Assembly (NCBI RefSeq): GCF_012933505.1
Contig: NZ_JABBNB010000019.1
Span: forward strand, 55,737-119,736
From: Gordonia asplenii
Lineage (GTDB): Bacteria > Actinomycetota > Actinomycetes > Mycobacteriales > Mycobacteriaceae
Length of the DNA: 64,000 nt
Direction: 5' to 3'
Shown here one piece after another: positions 1 to 8,711 of the stretch. Below the pieces are notes generated by a model. The model was not told the origin of the DNA. It ran no database searches and saw only the letters and a program-made list of their open reading frames with translations. Position 1 is the stretch's first letter; each line of letters begins with the position of its first letter. The position numbers and the translations under genes are program-made.

Positions 1-654
1 GCGATCGCCGACAGCGCGACCCACCACGTGCTCGTCGCGGCCGGTATCGGCATCACCCCGATGCTGAGCATGGCGCGATACATGGACGTTCACGGTATCA
101 GCTTTGAGCTCCACTACTTTTCGCGAACGGAAGAGGATGCCGCGTTCCTGCCGTTGCTGCGTGACCGGTGCCCGGAGAAGCTCTTCACCCACCTCGGCGT
201 CGACCGTGAACAGCAAGAGTCGCTGCTCGTGACTGCACTGGAGAAAGCGCCGTCGGACACGCACGTATATGTCTGTGGCCCTGAGGGTTTCATGGACAAA
301 GCAATATCGGTGGCAGAGCGCTTCGTGGCGGAAGCCGCAGTGCACTTCGAGAGCTTCCATGCCGCGGCACAGGCCGATGCAGTGCAGAACGACTCGTTCG
401 AGGTGGAACTCGACGGAGAGATCTACGAGATCCCCGCCGACAAGAGCATCGTCGAGGTTCTCGACGAGAACGGCGTCGAAATCGACACGTCGTGCCAGGA
501 GGGGATTTGTGGAACCTGCACGATGACGGTTCTCGCGGGGGTTCCGGAGCATCGCGACAATGTGCTGACCAAGGCGGAGAAGGAAGCAGGCGAACTGATC
601 GCCGTCTGCGTATCACGCTGTGCGGGAAAGCACTTAGTTCTGGACTATTACTGA
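1..654 (+). CDS. Ferredoxin-NAD(P)H reductase subunit of a Rieske-type oxygenase (VanB/PDR type), 5' end missing
   Basis: The frame is open from the first base, so the N-terminal flavin-binding domain lies outside the window; 217 residues are visible. The NAD(P)-binding half shows AAGIGITPMLSM near the start and the CGPEGFM motif in the middle. The C-terminal quarter is a plant-type [2Fe-2S] ferredoxin domain with cysteines spaced C-x4-C-x2-C-x29-C (CQEGICGTC then AVC). This order (flavin, NAD, ferredoxin) is that of phthalate dioxygenase reductase and vanillate demethylase reductase, which pass electrons from NAD(P)H to a terminal Rieske oxygenase. The oxygenase partner is not in the window. 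The family call is firm; the substrate is unknown. Confidence 0.9.
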   Translation, partial: AIADSATHHVLVAAGIGITPMLSMARYMDVHGISFELHYFSRTEEDAAFLPLLRDRCPEKLFTHLGVDREQQESLLVTALEKAPSDTHVYVCGPEGFMDKAISVAERFVAEAAVHFESFHAAAQADAVQNDSFEVELDGEIYEIPADKSIVEVLDENGVEIDTSCQEGICGTCTMTVLAGVPEHRDNVLTKAEKEAGELIAVCVSRCAGKHLVLDYY

Positions 655-674
655 GTGGCTCACCTGGCGATACC

Positions 675-710
675 CGCGTGCCGAAACGAGCTTGCACGTA
701 TCGGCACGCG
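675..710. terminator. Hairpin between convergent genes
   Basis: A perfect 10-bp inverted repeat, CGCGTGCCGA and its complement, with a 16-base loop lies between the stop of the reductase gene (+) and the stop of the response regulator gene (-). There is no T run. It could terminate transcription from both sides. Confidence 0.5.
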
Positions 711-748
711 GCCGCTGAGTGACCCAACCGGGTAGTCCTCCTTGCGGG

Positions 749-1372
749 CTATCCCTGCGGCACAGTCACATCGAAACGCAGTACGTCACGGACCAGCGTG
801 CTGATGCTTTCGGCGTCGGTCTTGGCTTTGATGCGAGCGCGGTGGACGTCTACGGTCTTCACGCTCATGCCCAGCCGCCGGGCGATGTTCTGACTGGGCA
901 GGCCCTCCACCACGAGCACCAGGATCTCCCGTTCGCGTGGCGTCAGCGCTGCAACCTTCGTCTCGATCTCGCGCTTGCTCTCGAAAGTGCTGAACCGCTG
1001 GACTGCCTGGTCGACACCGGATTGCACGGCGTCGAGCAATCGTTGTGGGTCATAAGGCTTTTCGAGGAAGTCCAATGCGCCGTTCTGCAGTGTCGACACA
1101 GACATCCGGATATCGCCGTGAGCGGACACGAAGATGATTGCCACGTGTGGCGCGTACTCGTTGAGGCGGTCCTGGAGTCGGGTGCCGCTCATCTGCGGCA
1201 TCCGGACGTCGAGAATGATGCAGGCGGGATGATTGCCGTCGTAGACGGCGAGGAACTCGTCGGCGCTGTGACAGATCGTCGGGTGGATGCCGATACTGTC
1301 GAGCAGCCAGTCCACCGACTCGCAGAGCTCTGGGTCGTCGTCGACGACATAGACCGTAGCGGGGGCGGTCAT
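749..1372 (-). CDS. Response regulator, FixJ/NarL type with LuxR HTH
   Basis: This is a two-component DNA-binding regulator of 207 residues. The receiver domain (about 1-125) has the acidic DDD cluster at 11-13, the likely phospho-acceptor Asp near 55 (IILDVRMP) and the conserved Lys in EKPYDP. A LuxR-type helix-turn-helix (about 140-200) starts with LTPREREIL. The ATG at 1372 is preferred because it begins exactly at the receiver domain and overlaps the stop of the upstream gene as ATGA, so the two are probably translationally coupled. The same frame extends upstream to 1459 but that stretch does not look like protein. No histidine kinase is visible nearby, so it is an orphan within this window. 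Confidence 0.9.
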   Translation of the reverse strand: MTAPATVYVVDDDPELCESVDWLLDSIGIHPTICHSADEFLAVYDGNHPACIILDVRMPQMSGTRLQDRLNEYAPHVAIIFVSAHGDIRMSVSTLQNGALDFLEKPYDPQRLLDAVQSGVDQAVQRFSTFESKREIETKVAALTPREREILVLVVEGLPSQNIARRLGMSVKTVDVHRARIKAKTDAESISTLVRDVLRFDVTVPQG

Positions 1373-1674
1373 GAAACCCCGGGCTGCGCCCGCGACTCGT
1401 CCCACGAAGCTTCGGCCACCCAGTAATTCATGCCGAAGTCGCTGACTCGGTGTTCCCACGGCGTTGTCCGGGCCAGTTGGGGTTCTTCACGCATGACCGA
1501 GGCGTCGGCGGCTTCCGGTCCATCGGCTTCGACCGTCCAGTGCACCCAATTGACCTCTCGGCCCTCCTCGTCGTGCACGAAGAGGTCCACGTGGTGCCAG
1601 CCGTAATCGAAGGTGTCTTCATAGCACATGAGGAACATTCGGTGGTGATTCACAGGGCGGGTGGGAATTGCCAT
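1369..1674 (-). CDS. Small conserved-looking protein of unknown function
   Basis: The product has 101 residues and is rich in Trp, His and acidic residues (GWHHVDLFVHDEEG, VNWVHWTVEADG). I do not recognise a family. It has no membrane segment or signal peptide. The ATG at 1674 lies 28 bp downstream of the amidase stop, and its stop overlaps the start of the response regulator by ATGA. The frame is open further upstream into the amidase gene, but the proposed start gives the compact protein. It sits between an amidase and a regulator in one operon, so it may belong to the same substrate response. That is inference. Confidence 0.65.
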   Translation of the reverse strand: MAIPTRPVNHHRMFLMCYEDTFDYGWHHVDLFVHDEEGREVNWVHWTVEADGPEAADASVMREEPQLARTTPWEHRVSDFGMNYWVAEASWDESRAQPGVS

Positions 1675-1702
1675 GGTGCCTTCCTGCCTTTCGATTCCGA
1701 GC

Positions 1703-2983
1703 CTAGGCCGATTGAACGGGGAGTGCCCGCAGGACCGATTCGATACGTGATCCCAGATCAAGCAACGTCATCTCGGCGCCCGGAGGCCCGACTAGTTGGA
1801 TACCGATCGGCAGTCCGCCGGTGCCGCGTGCACCAGGCACGACGACCACCGGGAAGCCGAGCAACTGCCACGGCCTGCTCAAGATCGGCGATCCGGTCGC
1901 GTCGAGCCCGAGCGGTGCCGGGCCTGGCGCGGCGGGCCCGACGATGATGGCGTCGTCACCAAGTTTGTCCTCGAGGAGCGCGGAAGAGAGCTCACGGCGG
2001 TACAGCGCCGCCGCGGAATCCTCGCTAGACACCGACCGTCCGGTTTCGACGAGGGTCCGCAGCGGGGCGCTGAGTTCGGCGGCATAGGTGTCGTAGATCG
2101 CGCCGAGAGTGTGAGCGGCTTCGTGCGCCATCACGGTGGCATGGTCGCCTGCAAGCGTGCGGATGTGATCGTCCCAGCTGAGGTCGTCGGTGACGACCCC
2201 GGCGTCGGCGAGCACCGAAGGCATTGCGGCCAGCAACGCAGCCATGCTGGGCTCGATATCGTGCAGTCCGCTTCCGTTCCAGAGCAGTGCGCGCGCAGCA
2301 CGTTTCGGCGTCGACGAGGTATCGGCGAAGGCGGCATACACATACCGCAGGTCGTCGACGGTCCGCGTCAGAATGCCCAGCGAGTCCAGGCTCTCACTGA
2401 GGCCGGTGATGCCTGCAACATCGGCTGCTCCGTGTGCGAAAACGAATCCCGCTGCGCCACAATATGATGCGGGTCGAGTCAGCGATCCCGCGGTTTGCGT
2501 GCCCAATGCGATGGCCACCGTGCCCGCGCCCACCGCGGCAGCGGATCCGCTCGACGACCCGCCGGGCGTGTGCGTCAGATCGTGCGGGTTGCGAGTGGGT
2601 CCCGGCGCAAAATAGCCGAACTCGGTGGTGACCGTTTTGCCCTGGACGATGGCCCCGAGTTCGCGTAGCCGGCTGACACAGGGAGCGTCGGCCTGCGCAG
2701 GCGACGGTGCGGTGACGGTAGATCCGGCTCGCGTCGGGAGTCCGGCGACGTCGATTAGATCTTTGACGCCCACCGAGATACCGTGCAGCGGACGAGGGCC
2801 GGTCGACGTGGGTCGTGCGTCGTCGAGATATGTCTCCGACAGCGACACCCATGCCGCGAGATCGCTTTCCCTGCGGTTGATTTCGGAGCGCACACTCGTT
2901 GCGAGCGCCTCCGCGGAGACGGTTCCGCCGTTGACGGCTGCTGCCTGCTCACCGATGGATCGAGTCCAGTACTCCGCGCTCAC
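1703..2983 (-). CDS. Amidase (amidase-signature family)
   Basis: This 426-residue cytoplasmic hydrolase would cleave a C-N amide bond. The amidase-signature Ser/cis-Ser/Lys triad is readable: Lys in SVGVKDLID, and the glycine/serine-rich stretch TPGGSSSGSAAAVGAG that holds the two serines. The GTG at 2983 is preferred because AGGAGGA lies just upstream and the family N-terminus begins here; an upstream extension to 3082 looks non-coding. It heads a minus operon with a small unknown protein and a response regulator. It is divergent from a flavin reductase-IclR fusion. The substrate (an aryl amide, a nitrile-derived amide or other) cannot be deduced. A GatA role is unlikely because no gatB or gatC is nearby. 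Confidence 0.88.
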   Translation of the reverse strand: MSAEYWTRSIGEQAAAVNGGTVSAEALATSVRSEINRRESDLAAWVSLSETYLDDARPTSTGPRPLHGISVGVKDLIDVAGLPTRAGSTVTAPSPAQADAPCVSRLRELGAIVQGKTVTTEFGYFAPGPTRNPHDLTHTPGGSSSGSAAAVGAGTVAIALGTQTAGSLTRPASYCGAAGFVFAHGAADVAGITGLSESLDSLGILTRTVDDLRYVYAAFADTSSTPKRAARALLWNGSGLHDIEPSMAALLAAMPSVLADAGVVTDDLSWDDHIRTLAGDHATVMAHEAAHTLGAIYDTYAAELSAPLRTLVETGRSVSSEDSAAALYRRELSSALLEDKLGDDAIIVGPAAPGPAPLGLDATGSPILSRPWQLLGFPVVVVPGARGTGGLPIGIQLVGPPGAEMTLLDLGSRIESVLRALPVQSA

Positions 2984-3054
2984 ACAGTCCTCCTCGTGAT
3001 GTGGTCTGAACTTCGAGTCTGCCGGTAAGACACGCGCGTGAACAGTAAGGAAAT

Positions 3055-3073
3055 CCCTTCTACCGCAGTAGGG
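3055..3073. promoter_or_regulatory. Inverted repeat CCCT-N11-AGGG in a divergent promoter
   Basis: In the 168-bp gap between the amidase (-) and the flavin reductase fusion (+) there is CCCT-N11-AGGG. The core CTACCGCAGTAG (3060-3071) is a near palindrome, and a second CTAC-N9-GTAG follows at about 3083-3099. It is a candidate operator, possibly for a regulator of the amidase operon. This is sequence symmetry only. Confidence 0.35.
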
Positions 3074-3151
3074 AACCAACACCTACGGTGTGCGGGTAGA
3101 TCGGCGGATCCAGGTGATCGGCGCTCGCGAACAACGGCAGGAGATTCCACG

Positions 3152-4336
3152 ATGACACCCACAGGTTCGACGGCGATCGACTCGCGAGTCTTTCGAGAAG
3201 TCATGGGGCACTACCCAACCGGTGTCGTCGTCGTGACGGGGCGCACCCCCGACGACGAGCTGCATGCGTTGGTTGTCGGCACCTTCAGCTCGGTGTCCCT
3301 CGATCCGCCGCTCGTGTCGTTCATGCCGATGAAGACATCGAAGACGTTCACCAAGCTTCAGGAATGTTCGTCGTTGTGCATAAACATCATCGGTGGCGAA
3401 CAGGAAAATGTCGTGTTGACCATTGCGCGACGGTGGGAGAACAAGTTCGACGGCATCGATTGGCATCCGTCGCCAACGGGTAATCCGGTGCTCGTCGACG
3501 CCGTCGCCTGGATCGAGACCCGAATCTGGAACACCGTCGACGCGGGTGATCACTGGATCGTGCTGTGCGAAGTGATCGATCTCGCGGTCACCAATTCGGT
3601 TACGCCGTTGATCTTCTTCCAGGGCGGCTACGGCAGCTTCGCGTGTTCATCGTTGATGGCGCGAATGGATCACGAGATCTTGCCCGCGATCACCTCGGCG
3701 CACAGTGCGCGTGCGGCTGTCGAGCAGTTGGCGAATGACATCGGCTGTGAGGCAAGCATTTTCACCACCGTGAGTGAAGAGGAGATTGCAACCGTGTTGT
3801 CGGTGACCGCACCCGGCGTGGACCGGGAGGCGGATTTCGCGCAGCGGGTGCCGATGGTGCCGCCGATCGGTGACACGTACTTCTTTGATCAATCCGAGCG
3901 TCAGCAGCAACAATGGGTCGACCGATTGCGCGGCGTCGACGACGATGTCAAGGATATCTATCGCCAGCGACTTTCGTTCCTGCGTGAGCACGGGTACGTG
4001 TACTCGCTGTTGCCCAGCGAGGAGGGGCGATCCGCCTATGACACGGTCCGCGACGCGACGGCCCGGTACTCCGGCGGACGGCTCACGCCTGCGCAGGAAC
4101 GCGAAATCCGGGCTTCCCTCGTGAATACGGCTGTTGATTATCGGGTCCAAGAACTGACCGACGACGGTTTCTACGATTTGGGGTCCATCGTGGTGCCGGT
4201 CCGCGACCGAAACGGCGTGTACGCGCTCACCCTGAGATTGGCGCAATTGCCGGAGGGCGCGTCGTGCGCGGAGGTCCGAGACTGGGTGGAGAAGGCGCGG
4301 GCGGTGGTCAAGACGCTGGAGGGGTGCGACAGTTGA
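3152..4336 (+). CDS. Flavin reductase (RutF/HpaC type) fused to an IclR-like effector domain
   Basis: The product has 394 residues, about twice the usual length of a flavin reductase. Residues about 10-165 form the FMN-binding split-barrel domain (HYPTGVVVVTG, TFSSVSLDPPLVSF, CINIIGG). Members reduce FMN or FAD with NADH for a partner monooxygenase. Residues about 185-394 resemble the ligand-binding GAF-like domain of IclR regulators, including a late DLGSIVVPVRDR segment. No IclR DNA-binding helix-turn-helix is seen. The ATG at 3152 follows GGCAGGAG; the longer frame from 3038 is not protein-like. The C-terminal domain may sense the aromatic substrate and control flavin supply. The domains are clear, the role is inferred. 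Confidence 0.82.
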   Translation: MTPTGSTAIDSRVFREVMGHYPTGVVVVTGRTPDDELHALVVGTFSSVSLDPPLVSFMPMKTSKTFTKLQECSSLCINIIGGEQENVVLTIARRWENKFDGIDWHPSPTGNPVLVDAVAWIETRIWNTVDAGDHWIVLCEVIDLAVTNSVTPLIFFQGGYGSFACSSLMARMDHEILPAITSAHSARAAVEQLANDIGCEASIFTTVSEEEIATVLSVTAPGVDREADFAQRVPMVPPIGDTYFFDQSERQQQQWVDRLRGVDDDVKDIYRQRLSFLREHGYVYSLLPSEEGRSAYDTVRDATARYSGGRLTPAQEREIRASLVNTAVDYRVQELTDDGFYDLGSIVVPVRDRNGVYALTLRLAQLPEGASCAEVRDWVEKARAVVKTLEGCDS

Positions 4337-4348
4337 GCGGTGTCGACC

Positions 4349-5878
4349 TCAGTCGACGCAGGGCACCGCCGCGTCGGCGGATACCGCGGTGCCCTGATCC
4401 ACATTCTGGACAGCCGGCGTCGGCGAGGCCGTGCTCTGACCTGTTGTCGCCGGTGTCTGCGCCGACGAGTCGCTCGTCGACGTGGTTGCGGTCGACTTAC
4501 CCTTCGATGCCGACGTCAACGGCACTCCGAACGCGCGCTGAACTTGTGTGCGAATGGCGTCGGAGTCGACGATGTTGACCGATTGGCCTTCGACAGTCGC
4601 ATAGCGCTCGACGGGCAGAGTGCTGAAGTGAATCTGCTGACCGGCCGGCGCGGTCATCTCCTGCGCCCACTGAACGAGATTCCAGCCGTCGGACACGACG
4701 ACGTCGCGGTGCAGGACGTCGGTGAGCGCCTGCAGTTTCGCCGGATCGGTCAGCGTGCCCGCATTCTGCAACTGGTGCAGGGCGGAGATGAGGAAGGCCT
4801 GCTGGCGACGGGTGCGGTCGAGATCCCCGTTGTCGAGGCCGTGACGCTGCCGGACGAAGGCGAGGGCTTGCGACGCCGAAAGTTGCTGTCGGCCGGCGGG
4901 AAACGACGCGCCCGAGTAGGAATCGTGCACGCGATGGTTGAGGCATACGGTGACCCCGCCCAATGCGTTGGCGACGTCGTAGAAGCCGACGAGGCTGACT
5001 TCGGCGAACCGGTCTATCGGAACTCCGGTCAGGTCGCGCACCACACGGATCGCGGCGGCGCGGCCGGCCTCGCGTCCTTGCGTTTCCAGTGTCTGCTGGT
5101 CGGTCTGTCCGTTGTCGATCATCCGCTGTTCGACCTTGGCTTTGGTGCGACCGTACGCTTCTTTGATCTTGGCGTCGGAGACGTCGAGATCGTGCATCCC
5201 GACGTAGTCGTCGCGCGGTATCGAGAAGGCGACCACGTTCTTACGGTCGGCGGGGATGTGGATGAGGATCAGGGTGTTGGTGTTGTAGCCGCCGTCGGAG
5301 CTGTCGCCGGCGTGCAATTGCTGCAGAATGGTGGCTGGTAAATCGTTGCCCGACTGGTCTTTTCGGGAGTCCAGCCCCATCAGCAGGATGTTCTCGGCGG
5401 ACCCGGTCGAGCGCGGCGCGTGGGCGAGCGCGTTCGACGAGGTGACCGTTTGGCTGAGCTTGGTGGTGGCGTTCCACGCGAACGCGGTGACCACGAGCAG
5501 CGCCGCCGCCGCCGCCGCCGACGCGGTACGAGCGACCGCGATCAGCCGACGACGACCGGGACTGTGCCGCGCGGTGCCGATCGTCTCGGCCCGAGGTCGT
5601 GAGCGCGACGCCCCCGCACGTCGTCGCGGTGCGTTGTCGCCCGCGGAAAGATCTGGCAGCGCTGCGCGTGTGCGTGGGATGCGCGTCGTCGGAGCGTCGG
5701 CGACCGAATGATGCGGCGGATGGAAGCGGATCGTCGGCTCGTCGACATGCGGCGTCACGTTCGCCGGGCGGTCGGTGGAGAAGTCCCAGGCACGGCCGGC
5801 GGCACGCTCGCGGCGATACAAGTCACCGGAGGTGGGGCGTGCGGCACGTCGAACGCGCCGTGGGGGTGTGGGTTCCAT
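4349..5878 (-). CDS. LytR-CpsA-Psr (LCP) family cell-wall polymer ligase
   Basis: LCP enzymes transfer undecaprenyl-linked glycopolymers to peptidoglycan; in mycolic-acid bacteria this attaches arabinogalactan. The 509-residue protein has a long, basic, proline-rich cytoplasmic N-terminus (1-110), one membrane segment (about 112-135, alanine/valine rich) and an extracellular LCP domain. In that domain NILLMGLDSRKD, FSIPRDDYVGM and AFVRQRHGL carry the conserved Asp and Arg residues. The Ser/Thr-rich tail (about 460-509) is disordered-looking. The ATG at 5878 is chosen; an in-frame start 24 bp further upstream is possible. It is convergent with the flavin reductase gene at 12 bp. Family certain, acceptor polymer inferred. 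Confidence 0.9.
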   Translation of the reverse strand: MEPTPPRRVRRAARPTSGDLYRRERAAGRAWDFSTDRPANVTPHVDEPTIRFHPPHHSVADAPTTRIPRTRAALPDLSAGDNAPRRRAGASRSRPRAETIGTARHSPGRRRLIAVARTASAAAAAALLVVTAFAWNATTKLSQTVTSSNALAHAPRSTGSAENILLMGLDSRKDQSGNDLPATILQQLHAGDSSDGGYNTNTLILIHIPADRKNVVAFSIPRDDYVGMHDLDVSDAKIKEAYGRTKAKVEQRMIDNGQTDQQTLETQGREAGRAAAIRVVRDLTGVPIDRFAEVSLVGFYDVANALGGVTVCLNHRVHDSYSGASFPAGRQQLSASQALAFVRQRHGLDNGDLDRTRRQQAFLISALHQLQNAGTLTDPAKLQALTDVLHRDVVVSDGWNLVQWAQEMTAPAGQQIHFSTLPVERYATVEGQSVNIVDSDAIRTQVQRAFGVPLTSASKGKSTATTSTSDSSAQTPATTGQSTASPTPAVQNVDQGTAVSADAAVPCVD

Positions 5879-6005
5879 GGCAGCACCACGGTAGGTGGAC
5901 AAAGCTTAGGCGCGACTGTGAAGCAATTCTGTCGGCACATTCGACGGATGGCCCGGCTAAGGTCGTCACGGGTCGACAACTCTCAACCGGGCGAGGTGAG
6001 GCGAG

Positions 6006-7289
6006 ATGGACCGTGACGGCGTTGCGGTGGTACCGGAAGCGGCAGCCGACATTGCGGTAGGCAAGCGCCCGTCGGGTTTGCACGCTTTGCGCAATCCGGG
6101 CTTCCGCTGGTACTTCTTGGGTCAAATCGCCTCCGCCAGTGGAACTTTCGTACAGCAGACGGCGATCGCCTGGCTCGTCCTGCAGCTCACCGGATCGGCG
6201 GCGGCACTCGGCGTCGTGCTCGCGGTAGGCGGTCTGCCCTCGCTGATTCTGGGGCCCTGGGGAGGGGTGGTGGCTGATCGGTTCGACTTGCGTCGACTAC
6301 TGCTCGTCACCCAGACGATTCAGGGCGGTCTGGCCGGAGTGCTCACGGTGATGGGAGCGACGGGTTACGTCAGTGTCGTCGCGGTGGTCGCGCTGAACGT
6401 CGTCGGCGGTGTCGTGCAGATCGTGGATTCGCCTGCGCGGCAGGCATTCGTCCCGCAACTGGTCCCGCCCGACGATCTCGCCAGCGCGGCCAGTGTCAAC
6501 GGAGTCGTGATGAACAGCGCCCGGGTTGTGGGACCCGCGGTTGCCGGAGTGCTCATCGCGACGGTCGGGACCACCGCCTGCTTCGCGGTCAACACCGTGT
6601 CGTATCTGGCGGTGATCGCCGCGCTCGCGATGATCCGACCGCTGAGCACGGCGACTCGTGCCGGTTCGTCGGATGGCCTGGGTGAGGGGCTGCGTTACGT
6701 TCGGGCGCATCAACAGCTGTGGCTGCCGCTGGCGATGATGGCACTCGTCGGGCTGGTGTCGTTCAACTTTCCGGTGATTCTGCCGGTCTTCGCCCAGTCG
6801 ACCTTCCATGGCACGGGTACCACCTACAGCCTGCTGTCGGTGATGCTCAGCGTCGGGTCGGTGGTCGGATCGCTTGCCGTGGGCCAGATTCCGCATCCGC
6901 GACGCATTTACCTCGTCGGCGCCTCGCTCGCGTTCGGTGTGGCGCTCGCCGCGACGGCGGCCGCACCGAACCTGGTGTTCGCGTGCATTCTGCTCGCCGT
7001 CAGCGGGGCCACCGGATTCTGCTTCGTGACACTGGCCTCGGTGGCGCTACAGCTGCACGCCGAACCGCAGTATCGCGGTCGAGTGATGGCCTTGTGGGTG
7101 TTCGTCTTCATCGGCACCACCCCCATCGGCAGCATCGTGATGGGGTGGGTGACCGGTAGCGGCGGGCCTCGAGTCGCACTGCTCATCGCCGCCGGTGCCG
7201 CCGTCGTCGCGGCCGGTGCGGCGGCATTCGTCCGGACACCTCCGCACCCCGACGAATATCTGCGGCAACCACCCGTCGCAGACCGGTGA
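6006..7289 (+). CDS. MFS transporter, EntS/DHA3-like exporter
   Basis: This 427-residue integral membrane protein of the major facilitator superfamily has about 12 hydrophobic segments, starting near residue 35 (GQIASASGTFVQQTAIAWLVLQL). The loop after TM2 carries the MFS signature (GGVVADRFDLRRLL). The early layout (RNPGFRWYFLGQ, then QTAIAWLV) is typical of the EntS/DHA3 group of multidrug or siderophore exporters. The start follows GAGGTGAGGCGAG. It is monocistronic and has no siderophore genes beside it. The substrate is unknown. Confidence 0.87.
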   Translation: MDRDGVAVVPEAAADIAVGKRPSGLHALRNPGFRWYFLGQIASASGTFVQQTAIAWLVLQLTGSAAALGVVLAVGGLPSLILGPWGGVVADRFDLRRLLLVTQTIQGGLAGVLTVMGATGYVSVVAVVALNVVGGVVQIVDSPARQAFVPQLVPPDDLASAASVNGVVMNSARVVGPAVAGVLIATVGTTACFAVNTVSYLAVIAALAMIRPLSTATRAGSSDGLGEGLRYVRAHQQLWLPLAMMALVGLVSFNFPVILPVFAQSTFHGTGTTYSLLSVMLSVGSVVGSLAVGQIPHPRRIYLVGASLAFGVALAATAAAPNLVFACILLAVSGATGFCFVTLASVALQLHAEPQYRGRVMALWVFVFIGTTPIGSIVMGWVTGSGGPRVALLIAAGAAVVAAGAAAFVRTPPHPDEYLRQPPVADR

Positions 7290-7474
7290 CGGGCGCGCAA
7301 GGATGCGAATAGGACCGCCAGGCAGGATTCGATTCCGTCGTCTCCGCAGCGGCGGTGATCCGCTTGCTGGGGGCGGGCGTCGTAAAGGTCGGGCCCTGAC
7401 CGCTAGATCCGGATCGTCGGCAACGGGAATCGCGGTGGTCGACTCCCGACGTCGTCTCGCCACACCTCGATACA

Positions 7475-7497
7475 CCGAAGCTCGTTCCTCGCTTCGG
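7475..7497. terminator. Hairpin in a 312-bp convergent gap
   Basis: The gap 7290-7601 between the convergent MFS and saccharopine-dehydrogenase-like genes contains CCGAAGC/GCTTCGG, a 7-bp stem with a 9-base loop and no T run. Three copies of GGCACTCGGCG follow within about 100 bp. Otherwise I see no gene in the gap. It may act as a bidirectional terminator. Confidence 0.4.
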
Positions 7498-7601
7498 CAC
7501 TCGGCGAGCGAGGGGGCGTCGTGCCGACCTGGCGGATGGGCACTCGGCGAGCGGGTGGGCGCGCTGTAGCGGTCGGCACTCGGCGCGGCGACCGCTCCGA
7601 C

Positions 7602-8711
7602 CTACACTCGCCCCAAGTCCGCTTCCGCGCATACCTCTTCGAATGCCCGGGCACCCAGGCCGTCGATCGCACCCACTACGCCCGGCTGCACTCCTTGACC
7701 GCGCGAAAGGCGTTGCGCGGCAACCGCCATCAGCTCTGCGGTCACCGTGTAGGGCGACGGCCCCTCGACCTCGACCTGCGCGAGTATCGCGCCCGACGCC
7801 GACCGGGCCACCGCTACGGCCACACCGCGCACCTTCGCTCGCTCGGCCTCGTCGGGGCCGCCCGCGGGGCCCGACATGCGCGACAGCCCGGCGTCGAGCG
7901 CCTTGCGCCCGACGGCGACCTTGGCCAGACCGTTGAACAGCACCGACGTCGCCTGCATCGGGCGGGCGAGGCTCGGGAACCATCCGTTGAACACCCGCAC
8001 ATCACGCAGGTGCGGGTACCGAATCGGGAGCTGCAGCACCTCGGTACCCGACGCCAGGATGGCGCTGCGCGCCGCCCCGCGCACCGGCATCCGCACGACG
8101 TTCTGTGCCGCACGGCGCTCCGCCAGCCTGCCGTCGGCGAAGATCGTGACCGGCAGGGTGAGACCGTCGGCGACCGTTTTGCGTGTGCCCTGGCTCAGTC
8201 CACGCCACAGCGGTCCGGTGGCGAAGTACCCGACGTCTATCGAGCGTGCCTGCGGCCCAGCGTCTTTCGCGGCCAACTCGCCGGCGAGCACGCCGGGGAT
8301 GTAGTCGTAGCCGAAGGCCGGCAGCATTACCGAGCCGTTGTCGCGGGCGAGTCGGTCGTAGCGTCGCTGCAATTCCCGGACGAATCCCACCTCACCGGTG
8401 GAATCGACGTAGTGCGCACCGGCCGCGGCGGCAGCCTGTGCGGCGGCCCAGCCGACGCGTTCGAACGGTCCGACGCCGGTGACGAGGACATCGCCTTCGC
8501 TGACGAGGGCCGCGACGCCGGCGGGGTCGGCGACGTCGGCCACCTGATAGTCGAGCCCGCCGAGGCTCTGCGCGAGTTCAGCGAGCTTCGACGCCGAGCG
8601 GCCGGCCAGGACAGGGCGTTCGCCGCGTCGAACCAGGGACTCGACCGCCAGCCCACCGGCATAACCGGTGGCGCCGAAGACAACGATGCGCGAAGCGTTG
8701 ACGTCGGTCAT
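7602..8711 (-). CDS. Saccharopine dehydrogenase-like NAD(P)-binding protein (trans-acting enoyl reductase type)
   Basis: The product has 369 residues. The N-terminus is a Rossmann fold (RIVVFGATGYAGGLAVESL) followed by LAGRSASKLAEL, as in saccharopine-dehydrogenase-like proteins. Actinobacterial members include enzymes described as trans-acting enoyl reductases for complex lipids, as well as many of unknown function. The ATG at 8711 overlaps the upstream stop as ATGA, so it is the last gene of a four-gene operon. A lysine-biosynthesis role is unlikely because the catabolic neighbours do not fit. The actual substrate is unknown. Confidence 0.8.
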   Translation of the reverse strand: MTDVNASRIVVFGATGYAGGLAVESLVRRGERPVLAGRSASKLAELAQSLGGLDYQVADVADPAGVAALVSEGDVLVTGVGPFERVGWAAAQAAAAAGAHYVDSTGEVGFVRELQRRYDRLARDNGSVMLPAFGYDYIPGVLAGELAAKDAGPQARSIDVGYFATGPLWRGLSQGTRKTVADGLTLPVTIFADGRLAERRAAQNVVRMPVRGAARSAILASGTEVLQLPIRYPHLRDVRVFNGWFPSLARPMQATSVLFNGLAKVAVGRKALDAGLSRMSGPAGGPDEAERAKVRGVAVAVARSASGAILAQVEVEGPSPYTVTAELMAVAAQRLSRGQGVQPGVVGAIDGLGARAFEEVCAEADLGRV

